From NCBI GenBank assembly GCA_944376655.1, contig CALWDJ010000024.1, positions 1-33,763 of the forward strand: a DNA stretch of 33,763 nt. Reading direction: 5' to 3'. The stretch is from an uncultured Clostridia bacterium. GTDB lineage: Bacteria > Bacillota > Clostridia > Oscillospirales > Acutalibacteraceae. Of this stretch, positions 16,842 to 24,753 are shown in pieces. The notes below the pieces were generated by a model. That model made no database searches. It worked only from the letters and a program-made list of their open reading frames with translations, and was not told the DNA's origin. Made by a program: the position numbers and the translations under genes. Position 1 is the stretch's first letter; each line of letters starts with the position of its first letter.

Positions 16842-17744
16842 ATGAACGCAGTAACTAAAAAGAGAAAAGGTATGAGCAGCAGAGGGCTGGCAATATTGTT
16901 TTTTCTGCCGTTTTTTATACTCTTCTGCTTGTTTGTGCTGGCGCCTGTGGTACAGTCGATCTTTTACAGCTTTACAAACTACGATTTGCTGAACCGAATG
17001 GATTTTGTCGGCTTCAACAACTATAAGCAGCTTTTTCTGAATGATGAAATATTCCTGCTAGCGCTGAAAAACACGATGATATTTGCCTGTATCGCAGGAC
17101 CTGTAAGCTATATAATGTCATTTGTTATGGCGTGGGTGCTTAATGATCTTAAAGGCAGGACGGTTTTCGCTCTTGCTTTTTATGCGCCGTCGATAACCAG
17201 CGGTACCGCAATGGGCGTTATCTGGCTTTATTTCTTCTCGTCCGACAGCTACGGTCTTATAAATAACGCTCTGATGAAGCTGGGACTTATATCCTCTCCG
17301 ATTTTGTGGAGCCAGGATGTAAAACTTATACTTCCGGTATGTATATTCATTCAGATTTGGATGGGAATGGGCACCGGATTCTTAGTATTTATGGCGGGGC
17401 TTCAGAATGTTAATCCGGAGCTTTACGAAGCTGGTGCCATTGACGGAATAAAGGGAAGATTTGCGGAACTATTCTATATAACTCTTCCGCAGATGAAGCC
17501 GCAGCTCCTGTTCGGCGCAATAAATACAATAGCCGGATCATTCGGCGTGTTTGATATTATAAGCTCTTTCGCGGGCTTCCCAACCTCCAACTATGCGGCG
17601 CATACCCTTGTGGCTCACGTTTACGACTATGCGTTTGTACGGTATGAGATGGGTTATGCAGCGGCTGTTTCGGTCGTTCTTTTCCTTATAACGTTTTTGT
17701 TCGGAAAGCTCGTAATGTTCATGCTGTCAAGCAAGGACGAATAG
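16842..17744 (+). CDS. Sugar ABC transporter permease, MalF-like (pair 1)
   Basis: A 300-residue integral membrane subunit with about six hydrophobic helices. The cytoplasmic loop LYEAGAIDGIKGRFAELFYITLP (E196) is the EAA motif that contacts the ATPase; the usual second Ala is Gly here. The N terminus, a hydrophobic helix followed by SIFYSFTNYDLL and the FVGFNNYKQLF segment, is typical of UgpA/MalF-type permeases of CUT1 sugar importers. ATG 16842 follows GAGGAG and lies 10 bp after the fused binding-protein gene; a MalG-like partner starts 15 bp downstream. No ABC ATPase is encoded in the window, so a shared MsmX/UgpC-type ATPase elsewhere is expected, as is common in Firmicutes. Confidence 0.95.
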   Translation: MNAVTKKRKGMSSRGLAILFFLPFFILFCLFVLAPVVQSIFYSFTNYDLLNRMDFVGFNNYKQLFLNDEIFLLALKNTMIFACIAGPVSYIMSFVMAWVLNDLKGRTVFALAFYAPSITSGTAMGVIWLYFFSSDSYGLINNALMKLGLISSPILWSQDVKLILPVCIFIQIWMGMGTGFLVFMAGLQNVNPELYEAGAIDGIKGRFAELFYITLPQMKPQLLFGAINTIAGSFGVFDIISSFAGFPTSNYAAHTLVAHVYDYAFVRYEMGYAAAVSVVLFLITFLFGKLVMFMLSSKDE

Positions 17745-17759
17745 GCGGAGGTAGAATCT

Positions 17760-18641
17760 ATGAAAGTAACAAAAGGACTTCACTTACGGCTCGGCCGTTT
17801 TCACCTGACAATTTCCGCTTCACGTGTTTTCGTCTATCTTCTTGTGCTGCTTATGGTGGCATTTACCGCGCTTCCGCTTATATATGTTATTTCCACGGCG
17901 TTCAAGCCGCTCGATGAGCTGCTGAGGTTCCCTCCGATATTCTTTGTGAGGAATCCTACCCTTGACAATTTCCGCGATCTGCTTTTCGCCACTTCAAGCA
18001 GCTCGGTTCCGTTCCTCAGATATGTTATGAACAGCGTGTTCGTCGCTGCGGTAACGGTATTCCTTACTATACTTGTTTCATCAATAGGAGCCTATAGCCT
18101 TGTAAAGCTGGATTTGCCTTTTAAAGGGCTGATATTCAATGTTATAGTCGCGACGCTGATGTTTCCGACCACGCTTGCCACCATACCGAACTATATGGTG
18201 ATAAACTCACTCGGGCTGATGAACACCTATATGTCACTGATAATACCGAAAGTGGCGGGAGCCTTCGGATTTTTCTTCGTAAAACAGTTCTGCGACCAGC
18301 TCCCCGACGCTCTGCTTGAGGCGGCACGGCTTGACGGGGCAAGCGAATGGAAAATATTTTCGCGGATAGTCTTTCCGTTTATGAAGCCGGCGTGCAGCAC
18401 GCTTGTCGTTTTCACGTTTATATCAAGCTGGAACGATTCGTTCGCGCCTCTTGTTTACATAACGGACGACGCTATGCGTACTCTTCCGCTTGCGCTTCAG
18501 TCTATCGGCAGCGGCGCGACTCTCGCGAGAGCGGGCGCGATGGCGGCGGCGACTTTTCTTTCAACCGTTCCAACCATTATTATTTATACTATTATGCAGC
18601 GGCGCGTTATCGCCACTATGGCTTATTCCGGCATTAAGTAG
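17760..18641 (+). CDS. Sugar ABC transporter permease, MalG-like (pair 1)
   Basis: The 293-residue second membrane subunit of the first permease pair. It has the EAA loop LLEAARLDGASEWKIFSRIVFP (E187), here fully canonical, and the family ending in which a hydrophobic helix is followed by QRRVIATMAYSGIK. The early segment STAFKPLDELLRFPP matches CUT1 MalG-type permeases. GGAGGT precedes ATG 17760. It sits between its MalF-like partner and the NHL gene with only 14-15 bp gaps, so it belongs to the same transcript. Together with the upstream permease and the fused binding protein it would form one importer that lacks only its ATPase. Confidence 0.95.
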   Translation: MKVTKGLHLRLGRFHLTISASRVFVYLLVLLMVAFTALPLIYVISTAFKPLDELLRFPPIFFVRNPTLDNFRDLLFATSSSSVPFLRYVMNSVFVAAVTVFLTILVSSIGAYSLVKLDLPFKGLIFNVIVATLMFPTTLATIPNYMVINSLGLMNTYMSLIIPKVAGAFGFFFVKQFCDQLPDALLEAARLDGASEWKIFSRIVFPFMKPACSTLVVFTFISSWNDSFAPLVYITDDAMRTLPLALQSIGSGATLARAGAMAAATFLSTVPTIIIYTIMQRRVIATMAYSGIK

Positions 18642-18655
18642 GGAGGGGAAACAGT

Positions 18656-20095
18656 ATGCTTAAAAAAACGGCTGTAATTATATTTGTTTTTATTATAACA
18701 TCATTGTCGGCTGTTTGTGTAAATGCCCTCATGCCGGTCAGCAGCGGCTTTATTCTTGATGACGGCAGCCGTGTGACCATTCCGGTGCCGTTTGAGGTTG
18801 AGAAAATCGTTTCCTCTTTCGAGGGCGGCACATATGACTCACTCAACAATCCGCAGGACTTGTTTTATGATGACAACGGCTTTTATTTTATTGCGGATAC
18901 GGGCAACAACAGGGTTCTAAGGCTTGATAAGGATTTCAAGGTAGTCGCGGAATTTACCGAAGCTGACGGTATTGCCTTTTCGGAGCCGTCGGGAGTTTCT
19001 ACCGACAGTGACGGCGATATTTATATAGCGGATACCGGCAATGCGAGGGTGGTGCATTTCACCCCGTCGGGCGAATACGCAGAGAGCTTTGTCAAGCCTG
19101 AATCGGAACTGCTTTATGATGTGGATTTTTTTGCTCCGTCAAAGGTTGAGTTTGACCCTATAAGCAAAAATTTATATGTCATTCAGGGCAGACAGTTTAT
19201 GCGAATCGACGCGCTCAACCGTTTCAGGGGATATATAGGGGATAATGAGGTAGGCTTTGATCTGTGGGATTATTTTTTCCGTAAGTTCGCAACAGAAAAG
19301 CAAAAAATGCAGACCGAAAAGCGCGCTCCCGACCCGTATACCAATTTCTGCTTCGGTGAGGAAGGCAGACTTTACGCCGTGGGATTGAGCGACAGTCAGC
19401 GTATAAGCGTTATAAACACGGTGGGCAAGAATATTTACCCTTCCGGCGATTACGGTGAGACATCGTATAACAGCGACGGCTCCGCAGTTACGCCGATATT
19501 TACCGATATTGCGGTAAACAGCAGCGGGATAATATTTGTGTCGGAGCAGAATACCGGCTGTATATATCAGTATGACGACGAGGGAAATCTGCTCGGCGCT
19601 TTCGGCGGCAAGGGCTCGGGAAACAGCCAGTTTGAAATTATAAGTTCCATAGTAATAAACGGGGACGATTCACTTGTTACCCTTGATTCCTCGCTCGGAC
19701 GCATACAGGTTTTTGAAGCGACCGATTTTATGAAAAACGTTCACAGCGCTGTCGCGCTTTATCAGAGCGGAAAATATTCAGAATCGTATGAGAAATGGCA
19801 GGAAGTCCGGGATAAAAACGCCGGTTATACGCTTGCCCGTCAGAAAATAGGTGAGATAGAGTATAAAAACGGCAACTATGAAACCGCGGCGGATGAATTC
19901 TATAAGGGTGATGACCGTGAAAATTACGGAGAAGCGTTTTCAAAAATCCGTTATTTGTTTTTTAAAGAGCATTTTGCCGCGGTGTCAATAGCTGTTTTGG
20001 TGCTTATAGTGCTTGTAGTTCTGCTTATACGTTTCGGCAGAGGCTATATAGCCCGTATGAGAAAAAGGCTGTGGTATTCTGGAGGTGAGGAGTAA
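18656..20095 (+). CDS. NHL-repeat beta-propeller protein with C-terminal membrane helix
   Basis: The 479-residue product has an N-terminal signal or anchor sequence (residues about 5-25) and NHL repeats at about 55-350. Repeat signatures are FYFIADTGNNRVLRLDK, then IYIADTGNARVVHF, and a late GAFGGKGSGNSQFE. A TPR-like helical segment follows (SGKYSESYEKWQEVRDK, NGNYETAADEFYKGD; about 370-425), then a membrane helix near 440-460 and a basic tail. The propeller is predicted outside the cell, bound to the membrane. NHL propellers bind proteins or polymers and a few are enzymes; no catalytic site is recognised. GGAGGGG precedes ATG 18656. The next gene starts on the base after this stop codon, implying coupled translation and a shared complex with the YIP1 and DUF5696 proteins. 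Confidence 0.85.
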   Translation: MLKKTAVIIFVFIITSLSAVCVNALMPVSSGFILDDGSRVTIPVPFEVEKIVSSFEGGTYDSLNNPQDLFYDDNGFYFIADTGNNRVLRLDKDFKVVAEFTEADGIAFSEPSGVSTDSDGDIYIADTGNARVVHFTPSGEYAESFVKPESELLYDVDFFAPSKVEFDPISKNLYVIQGRQFMRIDALNRFRGYIGDNEVGFDLWDYFFRKFATEKQKMQTEKRAPDPYTNFCFGEEGRLYAVGLSDSQRISVINTVGKNIYPSGDYGETSYNSDGSAVTPIFTDIAVNSSGIIFVSEQNTGCIYQYDDEGNLLGAFGGKGSGNSQFEIISSIVINGDDSLVTLDSSLGRIQVFEATDFMKNVHSAVALYQSGKYSESYEKWQEVRDKNAGYTLARQKIGEIEYKNGNYETAADEFYKGDDRENYGEAFSKIRYLFFKEHFAAVSIAVLVLIVLVVLLIRFGRGYIARMRKRLWYSGGEE

Positions 20096-20716
20096 ATGTG
20101 GTGGCTGCAATGCGCTGTTATGATGCTGTTCCATCCTATAGAAATGGTAACGCTTATAAAAAGGCACAGAAAACATATTCCGGCGGGAGCGATGCTTATT
20201 CCGCTTCTACTGTGCGCGGCGGTCAGGATTCTTGCGGTGTACGGAGTGAATTATACCGTATCCTCGGTTTCCCCGGGAAATATAAATCTTCTGCTTGAAC
20301 TGGCGTTCATATTGCTTCCGGTTCTGCTGTGGTCAGTTGCCTGCTACGGTTTTATGACCATAATGGGCGGCGAATCCACATTTACCGAAACTCTTACGCT
20401 GAGCGTTTTCAGTATGATGCCGTATATTGTCCTTCAGCCCGTGCTGACGGCGGTTTCTCGGGTACTTTCATACTCTGAGTCGGGCTTTTACAACGCCGCT
20501 GAAATTTTTATGTTCGGCTGGGTGATAGTTTTGCTTTTTCTCACCTTTATGGAAAGCAATAATATCGGATTCGGAAAAGCCGTGTTTTTTTCATTGCTCA
20601 TAATAGTTACTATGTTTCTTATCCTGTGCGTTACGATGTTGGCGTTCGCGCTGGACAGCCAGATAGTACTGTTTGTGCAGGAAATAATATCGGAATTGAA
20701 TTTCTTTATGAGGTAG
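20096..20716 (+). CDS. YIP1-family-like integral membrane protein
   Basis: The 206-residue protein has about five hydrophobic helices and a short N-terminal segment, FHPIEMVTLIKRHRKH, that fits bacterial YIP1-domain proteins (often annotated PF04893). No enzymatic motif is seen. The start codon directly follows the TAA of the NHL gene, and its ribosome site GGAGGTGAGGAG lies inside that gene, so translation is coupled. The DUF5696-like gene begins 18 bp downstream. The role is unknown: from context it may be a scaffold or accessory subunit of the importer. The family call rests on pattern memory rather than a profile search. Confidence 0.72.
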   Translation: MWWLQCAVMMLFHPIEMVTLIKRHRKHIPAGAMLIPLLLCAAVRILAVYGVNYTVSSVSPGNINLLLELAFILLPVLLWSVACYGFMTIMGGESTFTETLTLSVFSMMPYIVLQPVLTAVSRVLSYSESGFYNAAEIFMFGWVIVLLFLTFMESNNIGFGKAVFFSLLIIVTMFLILCVTMLAFALDSQIVLFVQEIISELNFFMR

Positions 20717-20734
20717 CAAAAGGGGAAATCTGCA

Positions 20735-22909
20735 ATGAAAAGAAAAAAGATTATAGCTGTCACCGCGGTTGTGCTCGCGGCGGCAATTACGGTAGGAACC
20801 CTCGCTGTTATGAAGTTCAGCTCCGAAACGGACTATTCGCTGCTCGGCAAAACCGATACGGATGCGCCCGAATATCTTGATACAAATCTGCCGGAAACGG
20901 GAGAAACCACACTCGGTACAGAGGGAAGATACTCTCTGATTTATATTGCCGAACCTTTTGAAATACGGCTTGTTGATAACACTACAGGCGAGAGCTTTTC
21001 CACACTTTCAGAGGATGGTACCGAGAATTTTCTTCAGATAGGCTGTACGGATTTCAACGGTAAAAACGATGTTTTCAATCTGTCAGACAGCGAATATTCG
21101 CTTGCCTGCAAGGCTCTGAAAAACGGAGTGGCGCTGGGTATTTATTTAAAGGATTATTCACTCGGGATCACAGTAGAGCTTTGGCTTAACAAGTACGGGA
21201 TTAAAATACGGGTTCCGGTCGACAGCATAATGGAAAAAGGAGAATGGGGAATATATAATCTTTCTGTTTTCCCGACACTCGGAGCGGCGGACGACAGCGA
21301 AAACGGCTTTATCGTTTATCCTGACGGCAGCGGCTCACTTTACCGATTTGCCGATAAGGGCACACAGTCAGGGCCGGTTTCCACCTCGTTTTATTTTGAC
21401 AGCTCGTTTGACCTTGACAGCGTGGAAGAAAGCATCAGGCAGGGAGAGCAATATATAATGATACCGGCTTTCGGCATTTCAGACGGCAGCAAGGCTGTTT
21501 CCGGATATGTTACCGAGGGCGACAGCAACTGTTATCTGACGCTTTCTCCCAAAGGCTTCGGAGGGGGACTTAACCGGGTATATGTTTCATGTATGTACAG
21601 GAAAAGCTATTCGTATACTTCACCGAGCGGAGTGGAGATAAACGAGACGGAAAAGGAAATATCAGCTTCAAATTTCGCCGTTCAGTATTTCTTTACCGAA
21701 GACGGCGGGAGCACGTTTACATACAGCGATATCGCAATGCTTATAAGGGAGTTTATGATTGAGGAAAAATATCTTCCCGAGCGTGAAATAAGCGGGAACA
21801 GAGTAAATATACAGCTTATTATGGGCGCTATGGAAAATACGGGTATCGGCTCCGCTTTCAAAAAGCTTACGACCTTTGAGCAGGCACAGGAAATAACAGA
21901 AGAATTTACTCAAGTGCAGCGCAAATCGCTGAGGCTGTATCTCCTCGGATGGCAAAGCGGAGGATACGGACTCAATCCGTCCGGAGACAGTGTTTCAGGT
22001 AAACTCGGTGGAAAGTCGGGTCTTAAAGAGCTTAATGAATGGCTTGAAGAAGAGGGAACGGAGTGCTATCTCGCGGTGGATTATATAGCCGCCTCTTCTG
22101 ATGGCAAGGGATTTAATAAAAATTCGCAGGCGGTTTACAATGAGATGAAACAGCCGATAAGCAACAGCGACTATTCGGAGTTTCTGAGAAATCCGCTTAA
22201 AGAGCTTGCGGAATTTACCGGAAAAAGGCTTTCTTATATAAAGAATCTTTCCGCATACGGTGTGGCGTTTGAAAAGAGCGGATATTATCTTTATGATGAT
22301 TATCAGAGCGGACGTGAGATTAACCGCACGCAGGCTGTCGCTGCGCTTTCGGGATTGGCTGCCGCTGCGCTCGATGAATCGGTGTCTGCCGCCGTTCAGG
22401 GCGGAAACGCCTATATGCTCAAAAACGCTTCGGTGCTTTACGATTTGCCCGAATGCAATTCAGGCAACTCCGCTATGACATGCGCTATTCCGTTTTATCA
22501 GATGATAGTGCACGGCTCTGTACCTTACTGCGGAACAGTGCCCGGGAATATGGCGTCTGACTATCAGACCGAAAAGCTGAAATGGATTGAATACGGAAGC
22601 GAGCCTTATTTCGTGCTTACTTACGCTTCGGCGGATCTTATGAAGAACACATATGTTACCGACGCCTACGCTACGGATTATGAGCAGTGGATAGAAACCG
22701 CGGCGGAATGTGCCGAGGAATTTTCCGGAAAGCTCGCCTTTACGGCCGGAAGCGTTATGGTTTCGCATGAATATTTAAGTGATGATTTAGTAAGAGTAAA
22801 GTATGATAACGGCAGCAGTATAATAATAAATTATTCGTCTGAAGAACAGATTGCGGACGGTGTTGCCGTTCCGGCTGAGGATTATGTAGTGATCGGAGGA
22901 GAGAACTGA
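20735..22909 (+). CDS. DUF5696-like membrane-anchored extracellular protein
   Basis: The 724-residue product starts with basic residues and one hydrophobic helix (about 5-25) without a lipobox, so it is probably anchored by its N terminus with the rest outside. Residues about 55-330 look beta-rich, like the N-terminal sandwich of several glycosidase families. The central part has RLYLLGWQSGGYG, then GGKSGLKELNEWLEEEGTECYLAVDY, suggesting a TIM-barrel-like domain. This pattern matches what I recall of DUF5696 proteins found beside sugar ABC genes in Firmicutes. A hydrolase role is possible but no catalytic residues are assigned. The stop overlaps the next permease start by one base (ATG at 22909), tying it to the second permease pair. 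Confidence 0.7.
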   Translation: MKRKKIIAVTAVVLAAAITVGTLAVMKFSSETDYSLLGKTDTDAPEYLDTNLPETGETTLGTEGRYSLIYIAEPFEIRLVDNTTGESFSTLSEDGTENFLQIGCTDFNGKNDVFNLSDSEYSLACKALKNGVALGIYLKDYSLGITVELWLNKYGIKIRVPVDSIMEKGEWGIYNLSVFPTLGAADDSENGFIVYPDGSGSLYRFADKGTQSGPVSTSFYFDSSFDLDSVEESIRQGEQYIMIPAFGISDGSKAVSGYVTEGDSNCYLTLSPKGFGGGLNRVYVSCMYRKSYSYTSPSGVEINETEKEISASNFAVQYFFTEDGGSTFTYSDIAMLIREFMIEEKYLPEREISGNRVNIQLIMGAMENTGIGSAFKKLTTFEQAQEITEEFTQVQRKSLRLYLLGWQSGGYGLNPSGDSVSGKLGGKSGLKELNEWLEEEGTECYLAVDYIAASSDGKGFNKNSQAVYNEMKQPISNSDYSEFLRNPLKELAEFTGKRLSYIKNLSAYGVAFEKSGYYLYDDYQSGREINRTQAVAALSGLAAAALDESVSAAVQGGNAYMLKNASVLYDLPECNSGNSAMTCAIPFYQMIVHGSVPYCGTVPGNMASDYQTEKLKWIEYGSEPYFVLTYASADLMKNTYVTDAYATDYEQWIETAAECAEEFSGKLAFTAGSVMVSHEYLSDDLVRVKYDNGSSIIINYSSEEQIADGVAVPAEDYVVIGGEN

Positions 22910-23787
22910 TGAAAAAGAACCTTTTAAGCTCGGCGGCTCGCCGGCGTGAAGCGCTTACCGGTCTGCTTTTCATTTCTCCGTGGATCATAGGGGTATGCGT
23001 ATTTTTCGCGTTTCCTATTTTCAGGTCCCTTCAGCTCAGCTTTGTAAATGTTATAAATATGACCGACTATAAGGTTGAATGGGCAGGAATATCGCACTAT
23101 AAGGAAATAATCCAGACCGATACGTGGTATGTAAAGCATTTTCTTACAAAATGCCGTGAAATGCTTTATCAGGTGCCGCTTATAAATATTTTCTCGATTT
23201 TCATCGCCATTCTGCTCAACCGTAAATTTAAGGGGCGCACGGTTTTCCGTGTGGTGTTTTTCCTGCCTGTAATATTAGGCTCCGGATTTATAATGTCTCA
23301 GCTTGTTTCACAGGGCGTTCAGGGAGAAGCGATGGAAACGGCGCAGAATGTGCTTCTTCCGATGGAGGTAAAAATCTTTCTCGGTGAAAAAGCCACAAAG
23401 TTTGTCACTGATTTTCTTACGATTATTTCTTCCGTTCTTTGGAAATGCGGCGTGCAGATAATAATTTATCTTTCCGCGCTTCAGAGCATAGCGCCGAGCC
23501 TTTATGAGGCGGCGCGTGTTGACTCGGCAACCGAATGGGAGATGTTCTGGCTAATAACATTCCCGATGATGACGCCGAATATACTGCTTAATCTGGTATA
23601 CACGGTGGTAGACAGCTTTGTCGGTGCGGACGATCTGCTTTTCAAGCATATACAGAACATAGGCTTCCAGAACAGTCAGTTTGAAAACGCCTCGGCAATG
23701 AGTTGGCTGTTTTTTGTCTGGGCGATTTTACTTGTCGGAATAATTTTCGTAATAATGCGGCCTTTTGTAAATAAGGTCAGGGAATAA
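22909..23787 (+). CDS. Sugar ABC transporter permease, MalF-like (pair 2)
   Basis: The 292-residue membrane subunit begins with an N-terminal helix of the LLFISPWIIGVCVFFAFPIF type and has the EAA loop LYEAARVDSATEWEMFWLITFP (E200). The glycine that normally follows the EAA-x-x-D segment is Ser here. It overlaps the end of the DUF5696-like gene by one base, so translation is coupled to that accessory protein. Sequence and loop differ clearly from the pair 1 permease, so this is a separate lineage, not a recent duplicate. It should pair with the permease 14 bp downstream. Its binding protein could be the LipO-like protein at 4461 or the fused protein at 13943. Confidence 0.95.
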   Translation: MKKNLLSSAARRREALTGLLFISPWIIGVCVFFAFPIFRSLQLSFVNVINMTDYKVEWAGISHYKEIIQTDTWYVKHFLTKCREMLYQVPLINIFSIFIAILLNRKFKGRTVFRVVFFLPVILGSGFIMSQLVSQGVQGEAMETAQNVLLPMEVKIFLGEKATKFVTDFLTIISSVLWKCGVQIIIYLSALQSIAPSLYEAARVDSATEWEMFWLITFPMMTPNILLNLVYTVVDSFVGADDLLFKHIQNIGFQNSQFENASAMSWLFFVWAILLVGIIFVIMRPFVNKVRE

Positions 23788-23801
23788 GGAGGAGAGATGC
23801 T

Positions 23802-24731
23802 ATGAAATCGGTTAATAAGCCGTCTTTGAAAAAATCGGATGTATCATCGTTCCTTTTCCGCCTTATGGTTTATCTGCTGCTTACGGGACTGGCGTTTGTT
23901 TTTGTTTATCCTTTTATCAGCATGCTTGTCGATTCGTTCAAGAGCTATAATGACATTTCCAACAATACAGTAAAATGGATACCGCACGAACCTACGATTC
24001 AGAATTATAAGCTCGCGCTCGAGGCGCTGAATATCTGGAGAACCGGCGCGAATTCCATTATCGAAACAGCGGCGGCAACCGCGGGACATATAATTTCCTG
24101 CTCGCTTGTGGCTTACGGTTTCGCGCGCTTCCGCTTTCCGCTTAGAAACGCGCTTTTCGGGATTGTTGTGCTGTCCATTCTTATACCTACACAGACTATA
24201 ATTATTCCGTCTTATATAATCTATACCAATCTGCATATGACAGATTCGATTCTGCCGATGGTAATTCCGTCGTTTTTCGGTTTCGGTCTGCGCGGAGGAA
24301 TATTCATATTCATTTTCCGTCAGTATTTTCTGAGAATACCTAAGTCTATAGAGGAAGCGGCATCGATTGAAGGCTGCGGACCTATAAAAACATTTTTCAG
24401 AATAGTGCTTCCGACAACCGGAGCCACAATGGTGGTATGTCTTCTGCTTTCTGTGGTGTGGCATTTCAACGATTCGTACGAGCCGTCAATTTACCTTACC
24501 TCGTACAGTAAATTTATGCTTCCTCAGATGCTGTCGATACTTTCAGACCAGCTTTCAACAATGCAGAACGACGTAAGCTCAGGTTTGTCGGCGCTTACGA
24601 ATACCGTAATATATCACAAAGGAACCGTTATGGCGGCTACAACTATCTGCCTTATACCGCTGTTTGTTTTCTATATCTTTATGCAGCGTAAATTTGTGGA
24701 AGGCGTTGAGCGGTCGGGTCTTGTGGAATAA
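23802..24731 (+). CDS. Sugar ABC transporter permease, MalG-like (pair 2)
   Basis: The 309-residue subunit has typical MalG/UgpE features: VYPFISMLVDSFKSYNDI near the N terminus, the EAA loop SIEEAASIEGCGPIKTFFRIVLP (E185), and the ending MQRKFVEGVERSGLVE. There is a long extracytoplasmic segment before the last helix (about residues 235-275, LSDQLSTMQNDVSSGLSALT). ATG 23802 follows AAGGAGGAG; an ATG at 23797 is out of frame and opens only two codons. It is the last transport gene before the enzyme block, and GH36 starts 22 bp downstream. The family is certain; the partner binding protein is not. Confidence 0.95.
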   Translation: MKSVNKPSLKKSDVSSFLFRLMVYLLLTGLAFVFVYPFISMLVDSFKSYNDISNNTVKWIPHEPTIQNYKLALEALNIWRTGANSIIETAAATAGHIISCSLVAYGFARFRFPLRNALFGIVVLSILIPTQTIIIPSYIIYTNLHMTDSILPMVIPSFFGFGLRGGIFIFIFRQYFLRIPKSIEEAASIEGCGPIKTFFRIVLPTTGATMVVCLLLSVVWHFNDSYEPSIYLTSYSKFMLPQMLSILSDQLSTMQNDVSSGLSALTNTVIYHKGTVMAATTICLIPLFVFYIFMQRKFVEGVERSGLVE

Positions 24732-24753
24732 TACATAATTTTGGGGAGTAATA

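Noticed and set aside
23844-24464. Long minus-strand frame opposite the fourth permease
   Set aside because: Low-complexity Arg/Tyr/His-rich product with no start signal; it mirrors the codons of the permease, whose family features are clear.
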